Positions 1 to 8,733 of a stretch of DNA of 38,770 nt are shown one piece after another (the first letter of the stretch is position 1; the number at the start of each line of letters is the position of its first letter). Origin of the DNA: Polaromonas sp. (GTDB lineage: Bacteria; Pseudomonadota; Gammaproteobacteria; Burkholderiales; Burkholderiaceae_C); contig JANYGP010000085.1 of assembly GCA_025362315.1 (NCBI GenBank), positions 1 to 38,770 on the forward strand. The letters run 5' to 3'. Both the position numbers and the translations under genes were made by a program. Under the pieces are notes generated by a model, which saw only the letters and a list, made by a program, of their open reading frames with translations, made no database searches and was not told the origin of the DNA.

Positions 1-3000
1 GCCAGGTGACGTTCCCGTCGGCGCCGACGACGGTCAACGTCAGCCCGAGCGCCACGGTCAGCGCCTCGGTCAGTTTCCTGCAGACGGCCACCGGCGTGAC
101 CGTGCAGGCCACCGGCACCGCGCTCAACGACACCAATTTTGTAAATAATGCCGCACAACTCACTGTCGGCGTAACGGCGCTCTCAGATATGAGTGTCAGC
201 TTGGCTGGCTTTCCAGCTACTGCGCTGGTGAATACTGTTGTAAGTGGTTTTGTAAACTTCACCAATGTTGGAAGCAATGCGGCCACAGCAGCGGTCTTCT
301 CTCTTCAACTGCCCGCAGCGCTGAATCCTGCAAATGTGACCGTCACAAGCGCCTTGCTTGGAATCGGTAACTACAACCCCGCAACCGGGGTAGTTAGCTT
401 TACAAATCCAACGCTTGCCTCAGTGGCAGCTTCCGCAGTGGTTGTTGCATCAGTCAGTTTTCTGCAAACCTCTACCGGTGTGGTAGGGACGGCTACAACA
501 GGCGCATCAAATGACCTGAATCCCACGAACAATCGCAATCTGTTCAATGTTGGCGTGTCAGTGCCTGTAGTTGCCGATGTCGCAATCGCGATAAGCGTGC
601 CGTCCACGATAACTGTCGGTCAGTCCATTACTGCAATTATCACAATCACCAACAACGGTCCAGGCCCCGCTGCCAACGTCAACGCAGTTGTAACGCTTCC
701 GAATGGATCAACACAAACTTTGACCGTTGGAAATTTGGGTGTGAATGCAGTTCAAGTTTTCACAGTCGTGTATTCCGTGCCACTCACAAGTACCACAGTA
801 CAAAATTTCAATGGCTCGGTTACAACTTCTACAACGGAGTCGACCTTAGCCAATAACACCGCCAGTGCTGCCGTTAACCTGTCATTGCTTTCAGATGTGG
901 CGATCACGTTGAGCGTTCCCCCATCAGTGACAGTCGGCCAGACCATCACAGTAACAATCGTCGTAACCAACAATGGGCCAAGTCCAGCGTCAAATACAGT
1001 TATTGTTGTTAGCTTACCCAACGGATCAACCCAAACAATTGCAGCCGGTAATCTGGCCGTCAATGCGAAATTCACAACTACTCTCGCATACATCGTTCCG
1101 TTGGCTAGCACGACGGTACAAACGTTTATTGGACAGGTAAGCAGTTCGTCTTTTGACAACAACTTACCCAACAATACAGCCACAGGGGTTACTAGCTTAA
1201 TTTTGCTGTCCGATGTGTCAATCGGCATAAGCCTGCCGCCTACCAGTTCTGCAGGACAAACAGTCACAGCAATAATTACCATTGGCAACAGTGGACCAAG
1301 TCCTGCCTCAAATGTAAGTGCCATCATCACACTGCCAAATGGCATCACCCAAACCATCACGGTTGGTACTTTGGCAGTAAATGGAACATTTACTTCAACA
1401 ATTGCGTATGGCATTCCCCAGGCAAGCACGACCGTGCAGACATTTAGTGGAATCGTCACGACCACAACAGCAGACACAAACCTGACAAACAACACAGCCA
1501 CTGCGATTGTGCTGCTTCCTGCGGACGTAGCCACGCTCATCACAATTCCTGCAAATGCCTCCGTGAGCGTTGTAACTGGGGGAACCGTCAGTTTTTCCAA
1601 CATTGGCGGGACACCTGCGCAAAATGTTGCTGGAACCGTAGTTCTGCCTGCAGGTGCCACAGCTAAAACGATACCAGCGGGCGCCAGTACGGTGACAGTA
1701 GCTGGACTGCAAATCATTGTTTTTCCAGCGAGCTTGCCAGGGCTGGGCACTGTCAATCCCGGTGTCGTTACCAGCTTCACCTACACCTTCCGCACGCCAG
1801 TCGTGACCGGAACGTATACGCTGACAAGCACCATTGCAACAACTTCTCCCGAGTCGGTCACCACAAACAATATTTCTACGGCTGCGATGAAGCTGGCAAC
1901 CCCGTTGACGAATGCAAGTCTGAGTGGACGGGTATATGTTGATGTGGTACGCAACAAGGTATTTGATACCGGTACAGACCGACCTTTGGCAAATTTCCGT
2001 GTCGAAATCGTGAGATTTACAGGTACAGCGACCATAGTTTATGGCTCGGCATTGACCAACGACCAAGGGGAATACCTTATCAAGGACCTGCCAGCAGGCG
2101 GTAGCTACAGCATCCGGTTTTTTGACAGCGGAAGTCTGACAATTTTCGGAACACCATTCAATACTTCGCCAGTTCGCGGCGGACAGCAAGTGTCCCTTTT
2201 AGGAAATCCCTCAACTGGAAGCAACACTGTCACAGGCCCGGTCAGTGCCAACACAAACAAATTATTTGGTGCTTCTATAGAAGACGTTACCTTGTATCCA
2301 GAAGACAACATCACTGAGCAAAACCTGCCCCTTGATCCGAGTGGCGTGGTTTACAACTCCATGACCCGTGAGCCAGTTAAAGGAGCCATTGTCAAGCTGA
2401 TCTATGAAGGCAGTGGTGCATTCGATGCTGCAAACCAGACCCTTGCCGGTACAGATACCGAAATCACTGGCGTCAATGGCTTTTATCAATTCTGGTTTGT
2501 CAACAACCCGCCATCTGGCGTCTACAGATTTGAAGTGACCCAACCAAGCGGATTTTTGCCGCCAGAGGCTATTCAGGGCGGTGTGATAGGTTCGCTTCCG
2601 CTCCTCAATGCGCAGGTGGGTGACATACGGGTTCAGCCGCAGGTCTCCGCGCCAGCAATCGGGGTAAACGGCGGCGGCAGTTTTGTTGGCTTGAATGGGC
2701 CTGTAGGTACTCAATATTTCTTCAAGGTTGATTTGAATTTGCCTGCTGGTGTGCAAGTTCTGAATAACCACATTCCGCTTGACCCGGTATTGATCGCAGG
2801 CGCCTTGCTTGTAAGCAAAACGGGTGATAAAACTGTTGCTGAGCTCGGCGACTCAGTGCAATACACCATAAGAATCCGCAACACGGCCCTTGGGTCCATT
2901 ACGAAAATCAAACTCAGCGACCTGTTGCCGGCGGGCTTCCGATATATTCCGGGAACTGCTCGCCTTGGAGGATTAACTGTTGCCAATCCGGCTGGCGGAA

Positions 3001-3692
3001 TCGGCCGTGAGCTCACCTTTGACGTCGGCACCATTGCTGGACAGGCAACTTTGGAGCTGACCTACTTTGCACGACTTGGCGTGGGTGCACAACAAGGTGA
3101 CGGTATCAACCGAGCACAGGTCACAAGCCCTGTTTTGTCAAACGTTGCACTGTTCAAAGTGACTGTACAAGGTGGCGTATTCAGCAATGAGGGCTGCATT
3201 ATTGGGAAGGTGTACGTGGATTGCGATGGCAATGCGATACAGAACAACACAGGTGGCAGCCGCGAACTTGGAATTCCAGGCGTTCGCCTTGTCATGCTGG
3301 ATGGCACATTCATATTGACAGACTCGGAAGGAAAATACAGTATTTGTGGTGTCAAGCCACAAACGCATGTCATCAAGGTAGACCGTACCACCTTGCCAAA
3401 AGGGTCCCGGATGGTGCCATCGAGCAACCGCAATGCCGGCGTTGGCGACAGCTTGTTTGTAGACATCAAAGGGGGGGAGCTTGCCCGGGCTGACTTTATT
3501 GAAGGGTCATGTGCGCCTGAAGTTCTTGACCAGGTCAAAGCCCGCCGCGCCCAGGCAGGCGTTCTTGCCCCGGAAGTTGAAAAGAAGCTTCCTTCAAAAA
3601 TTGAAAGTCGTCCTTTGGATGCTGAGCAACGAATGATTCCACAGGCGCCTCTGCAAGAAAGAGTGCCAGTCAAGCCGGGGAGTGCGCCATGA
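1..3692 (+). CDS. DUF11/SdrD_B-like repeat surface protein (5' partial)
   Basis: The reading frame is open to the left edge, so the N-terminus and any signal peptide lie outside the window; at least 1228 residues are visible. The visible part is rich in Thr, Val, Asn and Ser. It contains DUF11-like beta-sandwich units (motifs such as ITITNNGPGPA) in near-exact 106-residue tandem copies. These are followed by an SdrD_B/Cna-B-like module (SLSGRVYVDVVRNKVFD, about residues 638-720), a second such module near 780, a further DUF11 unit beginning at ALLVSKTGDKTVAELGDSV (about 935-1050), and a last carboxypeptidase-like module (CIIGKVYVDCDGN, about 1060-1130). The tail is charged and proline-containing. 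The stop overlaps the start of the next gene (ATGA), so the two are probably co-translated. I infer an exported or cell-surface structural protein working with the downstream barrel and OmpA-like lipoprotein; its exact role is unknown. The first ~135 bases are far more GC-rich than the rest. Confidence 0.8.
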   Translation, partial: QVTFPSAPTTVNVSPSATVSASVSFLQTATGVTVQATGTALNDTNFVNNAAQLTVGVTALSDMSVSLAGFPATALVNTVVSGFVNFTNVGSNAATAAVFSLQLPAALNPANVTVTSALLGIGNYNPATGVVSFTNPTLASVAASAVVVASVSFLQTSTGVVGTATTGASNDLNPTNNRNLFNVGVSVPVVADVAIAISVPSTITVGQSITAIITITNNGPGPAANVNAVVTLPNGSTQTLTVGNLGVNAVQVFTVVYSVPLTSTTVQNFNGSVTTSTTESTLANNTASAAVNLSLLSDVAITLSVPPSVTVGQTITVTIVVTNNGPSPASNTVIVVSLPNGSTQTIAAGNLAVNAKFTTTLAYIVPLASTTVQTFIGQVSSSSFDNNLPNNTATGVTSLILLSDVSIGISLPPTSSAGQTVTAIITIGNSGPSPASNVSAIITLPNGITQTITVGTLAVNGTFTSTIAYGIPQASTTVQTFSGIVTTTTADTNLTNNTATAIVLLPADVATLITIPANASVSVVTGGTVSFSNIGGTPAQNVAGTVVLPAGATAKTIPAGASTVTVAGLQIIVFPASLPGLGTVNPGVVTSFTYTFRTPVVTGTYTLTSTIATTSPESVTTNNISTAAMKLATPLTNASLSGRVYVDVVRNKVFDTGTDRPLANFRVEIVRFTGTATIVYGSALTNDQGEYLIKDLPAGGSYSIRFFDSGSLTIFGTPFNTSPVRGGQQVSLLGNPSTGSNTVTGPVSANTNKLFGASIEDVTLYPEDNITEQNLPLDPSGVVYNSMTREPVKGAIVKLIYEGSGAFDAANQTLAGTDTEITGVNGFYQFWFVNNPPSGVYRFEVTQPSGFLPPEAIQGGVIGSLPLLNAQVGDIRVQPQVSAPAIGVNGGGSFVGLNGPVGTQYFFKVDLNLPAGVQVLNNHIPLDPVLIAGALLVSKTGDKTVAELGDSVQYTIRIRNTALGSITKIKLSDLLPAGFRYIPGTARLGGLTVANPAGGIGRELTFDVGTIAGQATLELTYFARLGVGAQQGDGINRAQVTSPVLSNVALFKVTVQGGVFSNEGCIIGKVYVDCDGNAIQNNTGGSRELGIPGVRLVMLDGTFILTDSEGKYSICGVKPQTHVIKVDRTTLPKGSRMVPSSNRNAGVGDSLFVDIKGGELARADFIEGSCAPEVLDQVKARRAQAGVLAPEVEKKLPSKIESRPLDAEQRMIPQAPLQERVPVKPGSAP
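576..1523 (+). repeat. Tandem 318-bp in-gene repeats (three units)
   Basis: Three consecutive coding units begin at the codons for the Asp of SDVA/ADVA/SDVS-type motifs at 576, 894 and 1212, and a fourth, diverged unit begins at 1524. The spacings are 318, 318 and 312 bases, or 106 residues per unit. Each unit carries the order TVGQ(T/S)IT, NNGP.PA.N, LPNGSTQT, and L.NNTA. The DNA sequences are diverged, so the duplication is old. The units are DUF11-type beta-sandwich domains of the surface protein. Confidence 0.8.
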
Positions 3693-6600
3693 CGCTGGTA
3701 AAGCTGAACAAGCCAACCCTTTTTTCTGACGCCGTTAATCTGCGCCGTACGCCGATTGCGGTGGCGGTGCTGCTGATGCATGGTCTGGTTTTGGCTCAGC
3801 CTGCACTGAACACCACAAGCGCAGATATGCCTGAAGCCAAGACCTTGTTTGAAACTGGTGGACAACAAGGAATCGGTCCGCGCCCATTTGCTTCATTTCT
3901 TGAGCGTCTTTCTTCACCAGTTGACAAAATTAGCTTGAAGGTTGACGGCGAAAATCTGGCAGCCGATGGCATCAGTGCCACCAATGTTCAATTGCGCTTG
4001 TTGAGCAAGGACGGCCAACCAGTTTCTGATGACGTTGAGATCACCTTTGAAGTCGATGGTGGTGCCAGGGTTCTGATGCCTGGACGCCTGACATCTGAGT
4101 CAGGTGCAGATCGTGGTGACGTTGACCGCATCACACCAGGCACTCAATACAAAGTCAAAAACGGCACACTTCAATTCAAACTGATTGCACCTTTCAAGCC
4201 TGACCCTGTCACGCTCAAAGTTTCAGTGCGGGGAGTGGCTGAAAAGGTTGTGGTGCGTTATGTGCCTGATCTCAGAGATTTCATCGCAGTTGGGTTGATT
4301 GAAGGTCGCTTACGGTCTGACAAGTTTGATCCGGCTCAGATTACGCCAGTGCGCGAGAACGACGGTTTTGACAACGAGCTCAAAGGATTTACCAAAGAGT
4401 TCAGCGGTGGGAAGACAAAGCTGGGTGCCAGAGCAGCGGTGTACCTGAAAGGAAAGGTCAAAGGCGACTATCTTCTGACCCTGGGTTACGACTCAGACAA
4501 AGACACCCGAAAAAAGCTTTTTGACAGCATTGACCCAAATGTTTTTTATCCAGTTTACGGAGATTCAAGCGTACGGGGTGTCGATGCACAGAGCTCGGGC
4601 AAGTTGTATGTGCGCCTTGATAAAAAACGCAGCTATTTTTTGCTTGGTGACTACACAACGTCAGACGACAATCCCGCTCGCAAGCTAAGCCAATACAGCC
4701 GATCGCTCAATGGGGTCCGCGCGCGCTATGAAGAAGGTGACGTAACTGCAAATGCATTTGCATCTCAGCAGACATTTCGCCAGATAACCGATGAATTTCC
4801 AGCACGAGGCGTCTCGGGCCCCTATGCGGTGTCCAACGCAAACGGAGTCACTGGGTCTGAAAAAATAGAAATTTTGACCCGCGACAGATTCCGACCTGTC
4901 AACATCATCAAGGTCACTCCTGTGACCCGAAATCTGGACTATGAATTTGAACCATTTACAGGGCAAATTCTTTTCCGCGCACCTGTCCCCAGCTTTGATG
5001 ATCAGTTAAACCCGATCTCTATTCGTGTCGTTTACGAGGTTGAGCAAGGGGGCCAAAAATTCTTGACTTACGGAGTGGATGCACGGCTGAAATTGACGCC
5101 AAGTTTGACCTTGGGGGTTGCAGTCGCCAAAGACGAAAACCCCAGTGCACCGTACCAGGTCACGGGTGCGAATCTTTCGCTCAAATTGAGCAAAAACACT
5201 GAAATCATTGCTGAAGTTGCACGCACAACCAGCACAGTGAATACGCCCGCCAGCGGCTTCAACAACAATGTCAGTTCCAGTTTCGTTGGAAAAAGCGGTG
5301 AATTGCAAGGCAGTGCGGGCCGGGTTGAAATCCGTCATGCTGACGAAGACTTGCGCTTCAAAGCTTATGGCTTGCGATCCAGCGCTGACTTCAACAACCC
5401 TTCTTCTGGCGTAACAGGTGGAAAAACCGAACTGGGGGCGTCAGGTACTTATAAAGTCACCCCTAAAGTTACCGTCACCGGCGAAGCACTTTCATCGAGA
5501 GATTCCATGACAGGCAGCCTGAATGAACAGGGCTCACTGGCTGTGGACTTGAAGGCGACAGACAGGTTGACTGTTGGCGCTGGCGTGCGCCGAGTCGCGC
5601 AAAACGGTATCAGCCTGACTCAAACGACCGCCACCAACTGCGCCAACAATGTGCTGGTAACAAACACAGCGCCTGGCGCGATTGCCGGTTACAACACCGG
5701 TTATGGCATCAGTCCGACCGGTAACCAGTCAATTGATCCGGCTACTGGCCTGCCGATTGTGTGCAACACCGCCATCAACTCAGCCACCCCAGTAATTCCC
5801 GTTGACCTGGACAGAACCTCCTATTTTGTACGGGCAGCGTACAAGGCTACAAGTGCACTGACCCTTGACGGCGAGTTGCAGGAGGTGACTGGGACAGATC
5901 CCGACAGCCTTTACCGTCTGGGCGTGCGGTGGGCAGCAACTGACCGGCTCAATTTGTCGGGCGAAACCCAACGCTCGTTCAGCAACAGTGGCTCAGGCTT
6001 GTACCGTTTGGGAGCTGACTGGCGTGTGGCAGACAAAACGCGCGTGTATGGCCGCTTGGAGCGTAGTACCCAATACAGCGGCGCTTACGGCTTAGGTGTT
6101 GGCCCGCTCAGCAGTGCCTTCACACTGGGCATCGACACACAATACATGCAAGACGGCTCTTTGTATAGCGAATACCGTCTGCGCGATTCTGGGTCTGGCC
6201 AGGAAGTTCAGCGCGCACTTGGCCTTCGAAATGGATGGCGGTTGGCTGAAGGCCTGCGCATGACGACGAATGTCGAAAAACTGAACAGTACCAATGGCAA
6301 CAGCACAGCCGCCGCTGTGGGGTTGGAATACACAGCCAGCGCTGTCTGGAAAGCCTCTGGCCGCGTTGAGTGGCGAGAAGATACCAACAATAACAACATG
6401 CTCTACACGCTGGCAGTTGCCCGCAAGCTTGACAGTGACTGGACCATGCTGGCGCGTGAATATGCCAACGTTGTGAAGCCTCGTACTGCGCTCGGCGCTG
6501 ACAAACTTCAAAGCCGCTTTCAGGTGGGTTTTGCCTATCGGCCTGTTGACAGCAACAAGTTTGATGCTCTTGGTTTGTATGAGCGCAAGGACAACCGTGA

Positions 6601-7081
6601 CATGTCGCCGGGCACTCAGATTGACAGCCATACCGACATCATCAGCCTGCGCGGCAACTATCACCCCAGCCGCGTCTGGTGGCTGTCAGGCCGATATGCC
6701 TATAAAAATGTCAATGAATTGCTGCTGGGTACTGTGAATGACAGCTATCGCGCACAGTTGCTCGGCGGGCGGGTGACCTATGACATCACCAACCGCTGGT
6801 CTTTGGGCGGAATTGTTTCAGTACTTCAGGGCTCAGGCGGAGACAAGCAATACGCTTACGGACTGGAAGTGGGTTATGTCGTGATGGACAATTTATATGC
6901 CACGCTCGGCTACAACTGGCGCGGTTTTTCTTCATCGGGTACGGCTGCCGGTTTGACAGGCAACGATTACACCAACCGCGGTTGGGTACTGGGCATGCGG
7001 TACAAGTTTGATGAAGACCTGTTCAAAAGCAACGATCCATCGGCCAACAAAACGATTGATCCCAAAGTGATGAAACCCTAA
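3689..7081 (+). CDS. Large outer-membrane beta-barrel protein with N-terminal Ig-like domain
   Basis: The 1130-residue product begins with a signal-peptide-like stretch (hydrophobic IAVAVLLMHGLVLAQ near residues 23-37). An Ig/invasin-like beta domain follows at about 65-175 (ISLKVDGENLAADGISATNV). The rest is dominated by alternating beta-strand patterns with aromatic girdle residues, as expected of an outer-membrane barrel (YLLTLGYDSDKDTRKKLFD, YRLGVRWAATDRLNLSGE, YGLEVGYVVMDNLYATLGY). No TonB box or plug domain was recognised, so I do not call it a TonB receptor. The start overlaps the stop of the DUF11 gene by four bases, and the OmpA-like lipoprotein gene follows after 17 bases. This three-gene order suggests a surface complex or secretion/display unit. 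The function is unknown and the cellular location is inferred. Confidence 0.7.
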   Translation: MTLVKLNKPTLFSDAVNLRRTPIAVAVLLMHGLVLAQPALNTTSADMPEAKTLFETGGQQGIGPRPFASFLERLSSPVDKISLKVDGENLAADGISATNVQLRLLSKDGQPVSDDVEITFEVDGGARVLMPGRLTSESGADRGDVDRITPGTQYKVKNGTLQFKLIAPFKPDPVTLKVSVRGVAEKVVVRYVPDLRDFIAVGLIEGRLRSDKFDPAQITPVRENDGFDNELKGFTKEFSGGKTKLGARAAVYLKGKVKGDYLLTLGYDSDKDTRKKLFDSIDPNVFYPVYGDSSVRGVDAQSSGKLYVRLDKKRSYFLLGDYTTSDDNPARKLSQYSRSLNGVRARYEEGDVTANAFASQQTFRQITDEFPARGVSGPYAVSNANGVTGSEKIEILTRDRFRPVNIIKVTPVTRNLDYEFEPFTGQILFRAPVPSFDDQLNPISIRVVYEVEQGGQKFLTYGVDARLKLTPSLTLGVAVAKDENPSAPYQVTGANLSLKLSKNTEIIAEVARTTSTVNTPASGFNNNVSSSFVGKSGELQGSAGRVEIRHADEDLRFKAYGLRSSADFNNPSSGVTGGKTELGASGTYKVTPKVTVTGEALSSRDSMTGSLNEQGSLAVDLKATDRLTVGAGVRRVAQNGISLTQTTATNCANNVLVTNTAPGAIAGYNTGYGISPTGNQSIDPATGLPIVCNTAINSATPVIPVDLDRTSYFVRAAYKATSALTLDGELQEVTGTDPDSLYRLGVRWAATDRLNLSGETQRSFSNSGSGLYRLGADWRVADKTRVYGRLERSTQYSGAYGLGVGPLSSAFTLGIDTQYMQDGSLYSEYRLRDSGSGQEVQRALGLRNGWRLAEGLRMTTNVEKLNSTNGNSTAAAVGLEYTASAVWKASGRVEWREDTNNNNMLYTLAVARKLDSDWTMLAREYANVVKPRTALGADKLQSRFQVGFAYRPVDSNKFDALGLYERKDNRDMSPGTQIDSHTDIISLRGNYHPSRVWWLSGRYAYKNVNELLLGTVNDSYRAQLLGGRVTYDITNRWSLGGIVSVLQGSGGDKQYAYGLEVGYVVMDNLYATLGYNWRGFSSSGTAAGLTGNDYTNRGWVLGMRYKFDEDLFKSNDPSANKTIDPKVMKP

Positions 7082-7098
7082 CCGTGATCAGGATCGCC

Positions 7099-7749
7099 AT
7101 GAACACTTCTTCTACCTGGAGTCATCAAGCCACAATTTTCATGCTGACGGTGTGTGCACTTGTCTTGGCAGGCTGCACTGCCAGTGTGAAAAGAAGTGAA
7201 GCTGCAGGACCTGCTTCACAGACAACTGGCCTGGCCTTGCCACAAACCCGCATGACTGATGAACGCATATTGGGCGACCGCCGCACGCTTGAGGCCGTTC
7301 AACTCCGTCTGCAAAAGCTCAGCGAGGCAGGCATCGCGCAGAACAGCTACCCATTGGCCAAAGCGCAATGCTGGCTGGACACAGCCTCATCCCAATATTA
7401 CGAGAATGACCGCACGGGCTACATTGAAGAGTCATTGACTGAAGCCATCAAAATTACCAGGGCGCTGGAGGCTGACAAACTGGCAAAAGTGGGTTTTGAC
7501 ACACCGTTGGTGGCACGAAGCTCACTGCTGCGCAGCGATTTGTGGGCACGCCTGAACAACTTTAAAAGTTCGCCCACTTCGCTTGCTTGCAATGCCAAAA
7601 CAGTCGCTTGCGCTGAAGTACGGCTGGTCCGTGCTGGCCACGCCAATGAGCAAACAGGATGGCGTCAGGCAACACCCTGGGTGCAGATGGTCGAAGACGC
7701 TTTGGTAAAAGCGAAAACTGAAGCCGACATATGCCCGCTCGCCCGTTAA
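7099..7749 (+). CDS. Lipoprotein, N-terminal remnant of an OmpA-family protein
   Basis: I chose the ATG at 7099 because it has an AGGA ribosome-binding site just upstream; an in-frame GTG at 7084 is an alternative. The 216-residue product has a lipoprotein signal with the lipobox LAGC, then a helical region with AKAQCWLDTASSQYYENDRTG. That pattern is typical of the N-terminal half of Comamonadaceae OmpA-family lipoproteins that normally continue through a proline-rich linker into a peptidoglycan-binding OmpA domain. Here the frame ends at TAA 7747-7749, exactly where the linker should begin, and the OmpA domain persists downstream in the same frame but interrupted by stops. The remnant may still be secreted and lipidated. 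It follows the beta-barrel gene closely, so it is probably the third gene of the surface operon. Confidence 0.7.
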   Translation: MNTSSTWSHQATIFMLTVCALVLAGCTASVKRSEAAGPASQTTGLALPQTRMTDERILGDRRTLEAVQLRLQKLSEAGIAQNSYPLAKAQCWLDTASSQYYENDRTGYIEESLTEAIKITRALEADKLAKVGFDTPLVARSSLLRSDLWARLNNFKSSPTSLACNAKTVACAEVRLVRAGHANEQTGWRQATPWVQMVEDALVKAKTEADICPLAR

Positions 7750-8193
7750 CTGGTTGCCTGAACAGTTTTGGTTGAGGTTTCCGCTATACCAGTTGCAGCG
7801 TCTGCCATCACCAAATAAAGTTACGTGCTGCTGACCGACGCACAGTTCAATTTCGGCAAATCGGCCAAGCAAAACATGAACCCTGGCGACCTTCAGCGCC
7901 TGGCTGAGGCTGCGTAACAGTTGAAACTCTACAAATCGATTCAAACGCCGACTGTGTCCGGTTACACCGACCGTCTGAGTGCTGATCAATACAACGACAA
8001 ATTGTCTGAAGACCGTGTCAGGACTGTGCAAATTTATTTACAGTTTGTGTGCGTTGTCGCTACCACCTCCGTCGCACAGGGCAGAAGATAGCGTGATCCA
8101 GTCGCCAGGAACTGCACCACAGGTGCAAGCCGGAAACAACAGATCAGGTGTCTGCAACCTGACCGCCGGGTGGCGATTGAAGTAACAGCGGCT
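7750..8193 (+). pseudogene. Decayed OmpA C-terminal (peptidoglycan-binding) domain
   Basis: Reading on in the frame of the preceding lipoprotein gives recognisable OmpA-domain sequence: TDAQFNFGKSAKQNM, then VSGYTDRLSADQYNDKLSED, RVRTVQIYL, DPVARNC, and CLQPDRRVAIEVT. The frame is broken by five stops: TAA 7747, TGA 7759, TAA 7816, TAA 7915 and TAG 8089. There is no net frameshift over ~440 bases. The TAG at 8089 falls at the conserved Glu of the GxGExDPV motif, which fits a single GAG-to-TAG change, and TAA 7915 fits an AAA-to-TAA change. The original stop is also lost, and a dispersed repeat begins ~30 bases after the domain. This is a pseudogenised C-terminal half, converging on the RidA-like gene. 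Confidence 0.8.
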
Positions 8194-8225
8194 GTTCGGT
8201 ACTCTATACCAGACTATTTTTACGG

Positions 8226-8284
8226 AATGCTATCTAAAAAGGAGCTGTTAGCGCCCGTATTTATTGGGCTAAACGGCTTTTTAT
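8226..8284 (+). repeat. Dispersed ~58-bp palindromic repeat, copy A
   Basis: This copy shares a block with the copy at 13025: an AATGCTAT left edge, then GAGCTG, TAGCGCCCG, TATTTATTGGGCTA and a T-rich right end. GCCC...GGGC can form a small stem. It lies between the decayed OmpA domain and the convergent RidA-like gene, and could act as a transcription end or RNA hairpin for either strand; that role is inference. Confidence 0.75.
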
Positions 8285-8340
8285 GTCGAAACTGACTCTC
8301 TATATAGCTCTGCAGGGCTTTCAAAGCGCTATTTGTGCAG

Positions 8341-8733
8341 TCAATCCGGCAAAACCGCTGTCACTTCTATTTCAATCAGCGCCCGCTCCTCTACCAGGCC
8401 CGACACCTCTACACAAGTCATTGCCGGGAAGTGTTTGCCCATCACTTCCCGATAAACACTGCCCAACTCTTTCAAACGAGCCGAGTACTCGACCCGATCA
8501 GTCACGTACCAGGTCATGCGGACCATGTGCTCCGGGCCAGCGCCGCCCGCCTTGAGGACCGCTGCTATGTTTACCAAAGCCTGCCGCGTTTGCGCAATGA
8601 AGTCGTTACTTTCAAACTGCTGGGCTGCGTTCCAGCCAATTTGCCCCCCCACAAAAATCAGTGCACCGCGGGCGATAACGCCGTTTGCATAGCCTTTGGG
8701 TTCTGCCCAATCAGGCGGCTGGAGTTTTTTCAC
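8341..8733 (-). CDS. RidA/YjgF-family protein lacking the usual catalytic Arg
   Basis: The product has 130 residues, the usual Rid length, with family hallmarks IFVGGQIGW (about 26-34), QTRQALVNIAAVLKAGGAG (48-66) and CVEVSGL..ALIEIEV near the C-terminus. RidA hydrolyses enamine/imine intermediates to keto acids and ammonia. In RidA the segment FPARSCVEV carries the substrate-binding Arg; here it reads FPAMTCVEV, with Met105 in place of Arg. So it belongs to the Arg-less Rid subgroups, and classical deaminase activity should not be assumed. It is the last gene of the aminobenzoate operon, overlapping the CoA-ligase stop by four bases (ATGA). The ring intermediate of this pathway is an enamine, so a role in binding or hydrolysing it is plausible but inferred. 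Confidence 0.85.
   Translation of the reverse strand: MKKLQPPDWAEPKGYANGVIARGALIFVGGQIGWNAAQQFESNDFIAQTRQALVNIAAVLKAGGAGPEHMVRMTWYVTDRVEYSARLKELGSVYREVMGKHFPAMTCVEVSGLVEERALIEIEVTAVLPD

Noticed and set aside
576..1523. CRISPR-like or short tandem DNA repeat array.
   Set aside because: The periodicity is 318 bases, coding, and diverged at DNA level: these are protein domain repeats.
1395..2189. Long antisense frames within the surface-protein gene.
   Set aside because: They mirror the repeat-rich sense coding sequence, have no ribosome-binding sites or recognisable domains.
3689..7081. TonB-dependent receptor.
   Set aside because: No TonB box or plug domain could be seen; only the barrel-like strand pattern and an Ig-like domain support an outer-membrane protein.
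7747..8193. Stop-codon recoding (selenocysteine or readthrough) in the OmpA-domain region.
   Set aside because: All three stop codons occur, at five places, one of them replacing a conserved Glu; no recoding hairpin is apparent. Pseudogene decay is simpler.
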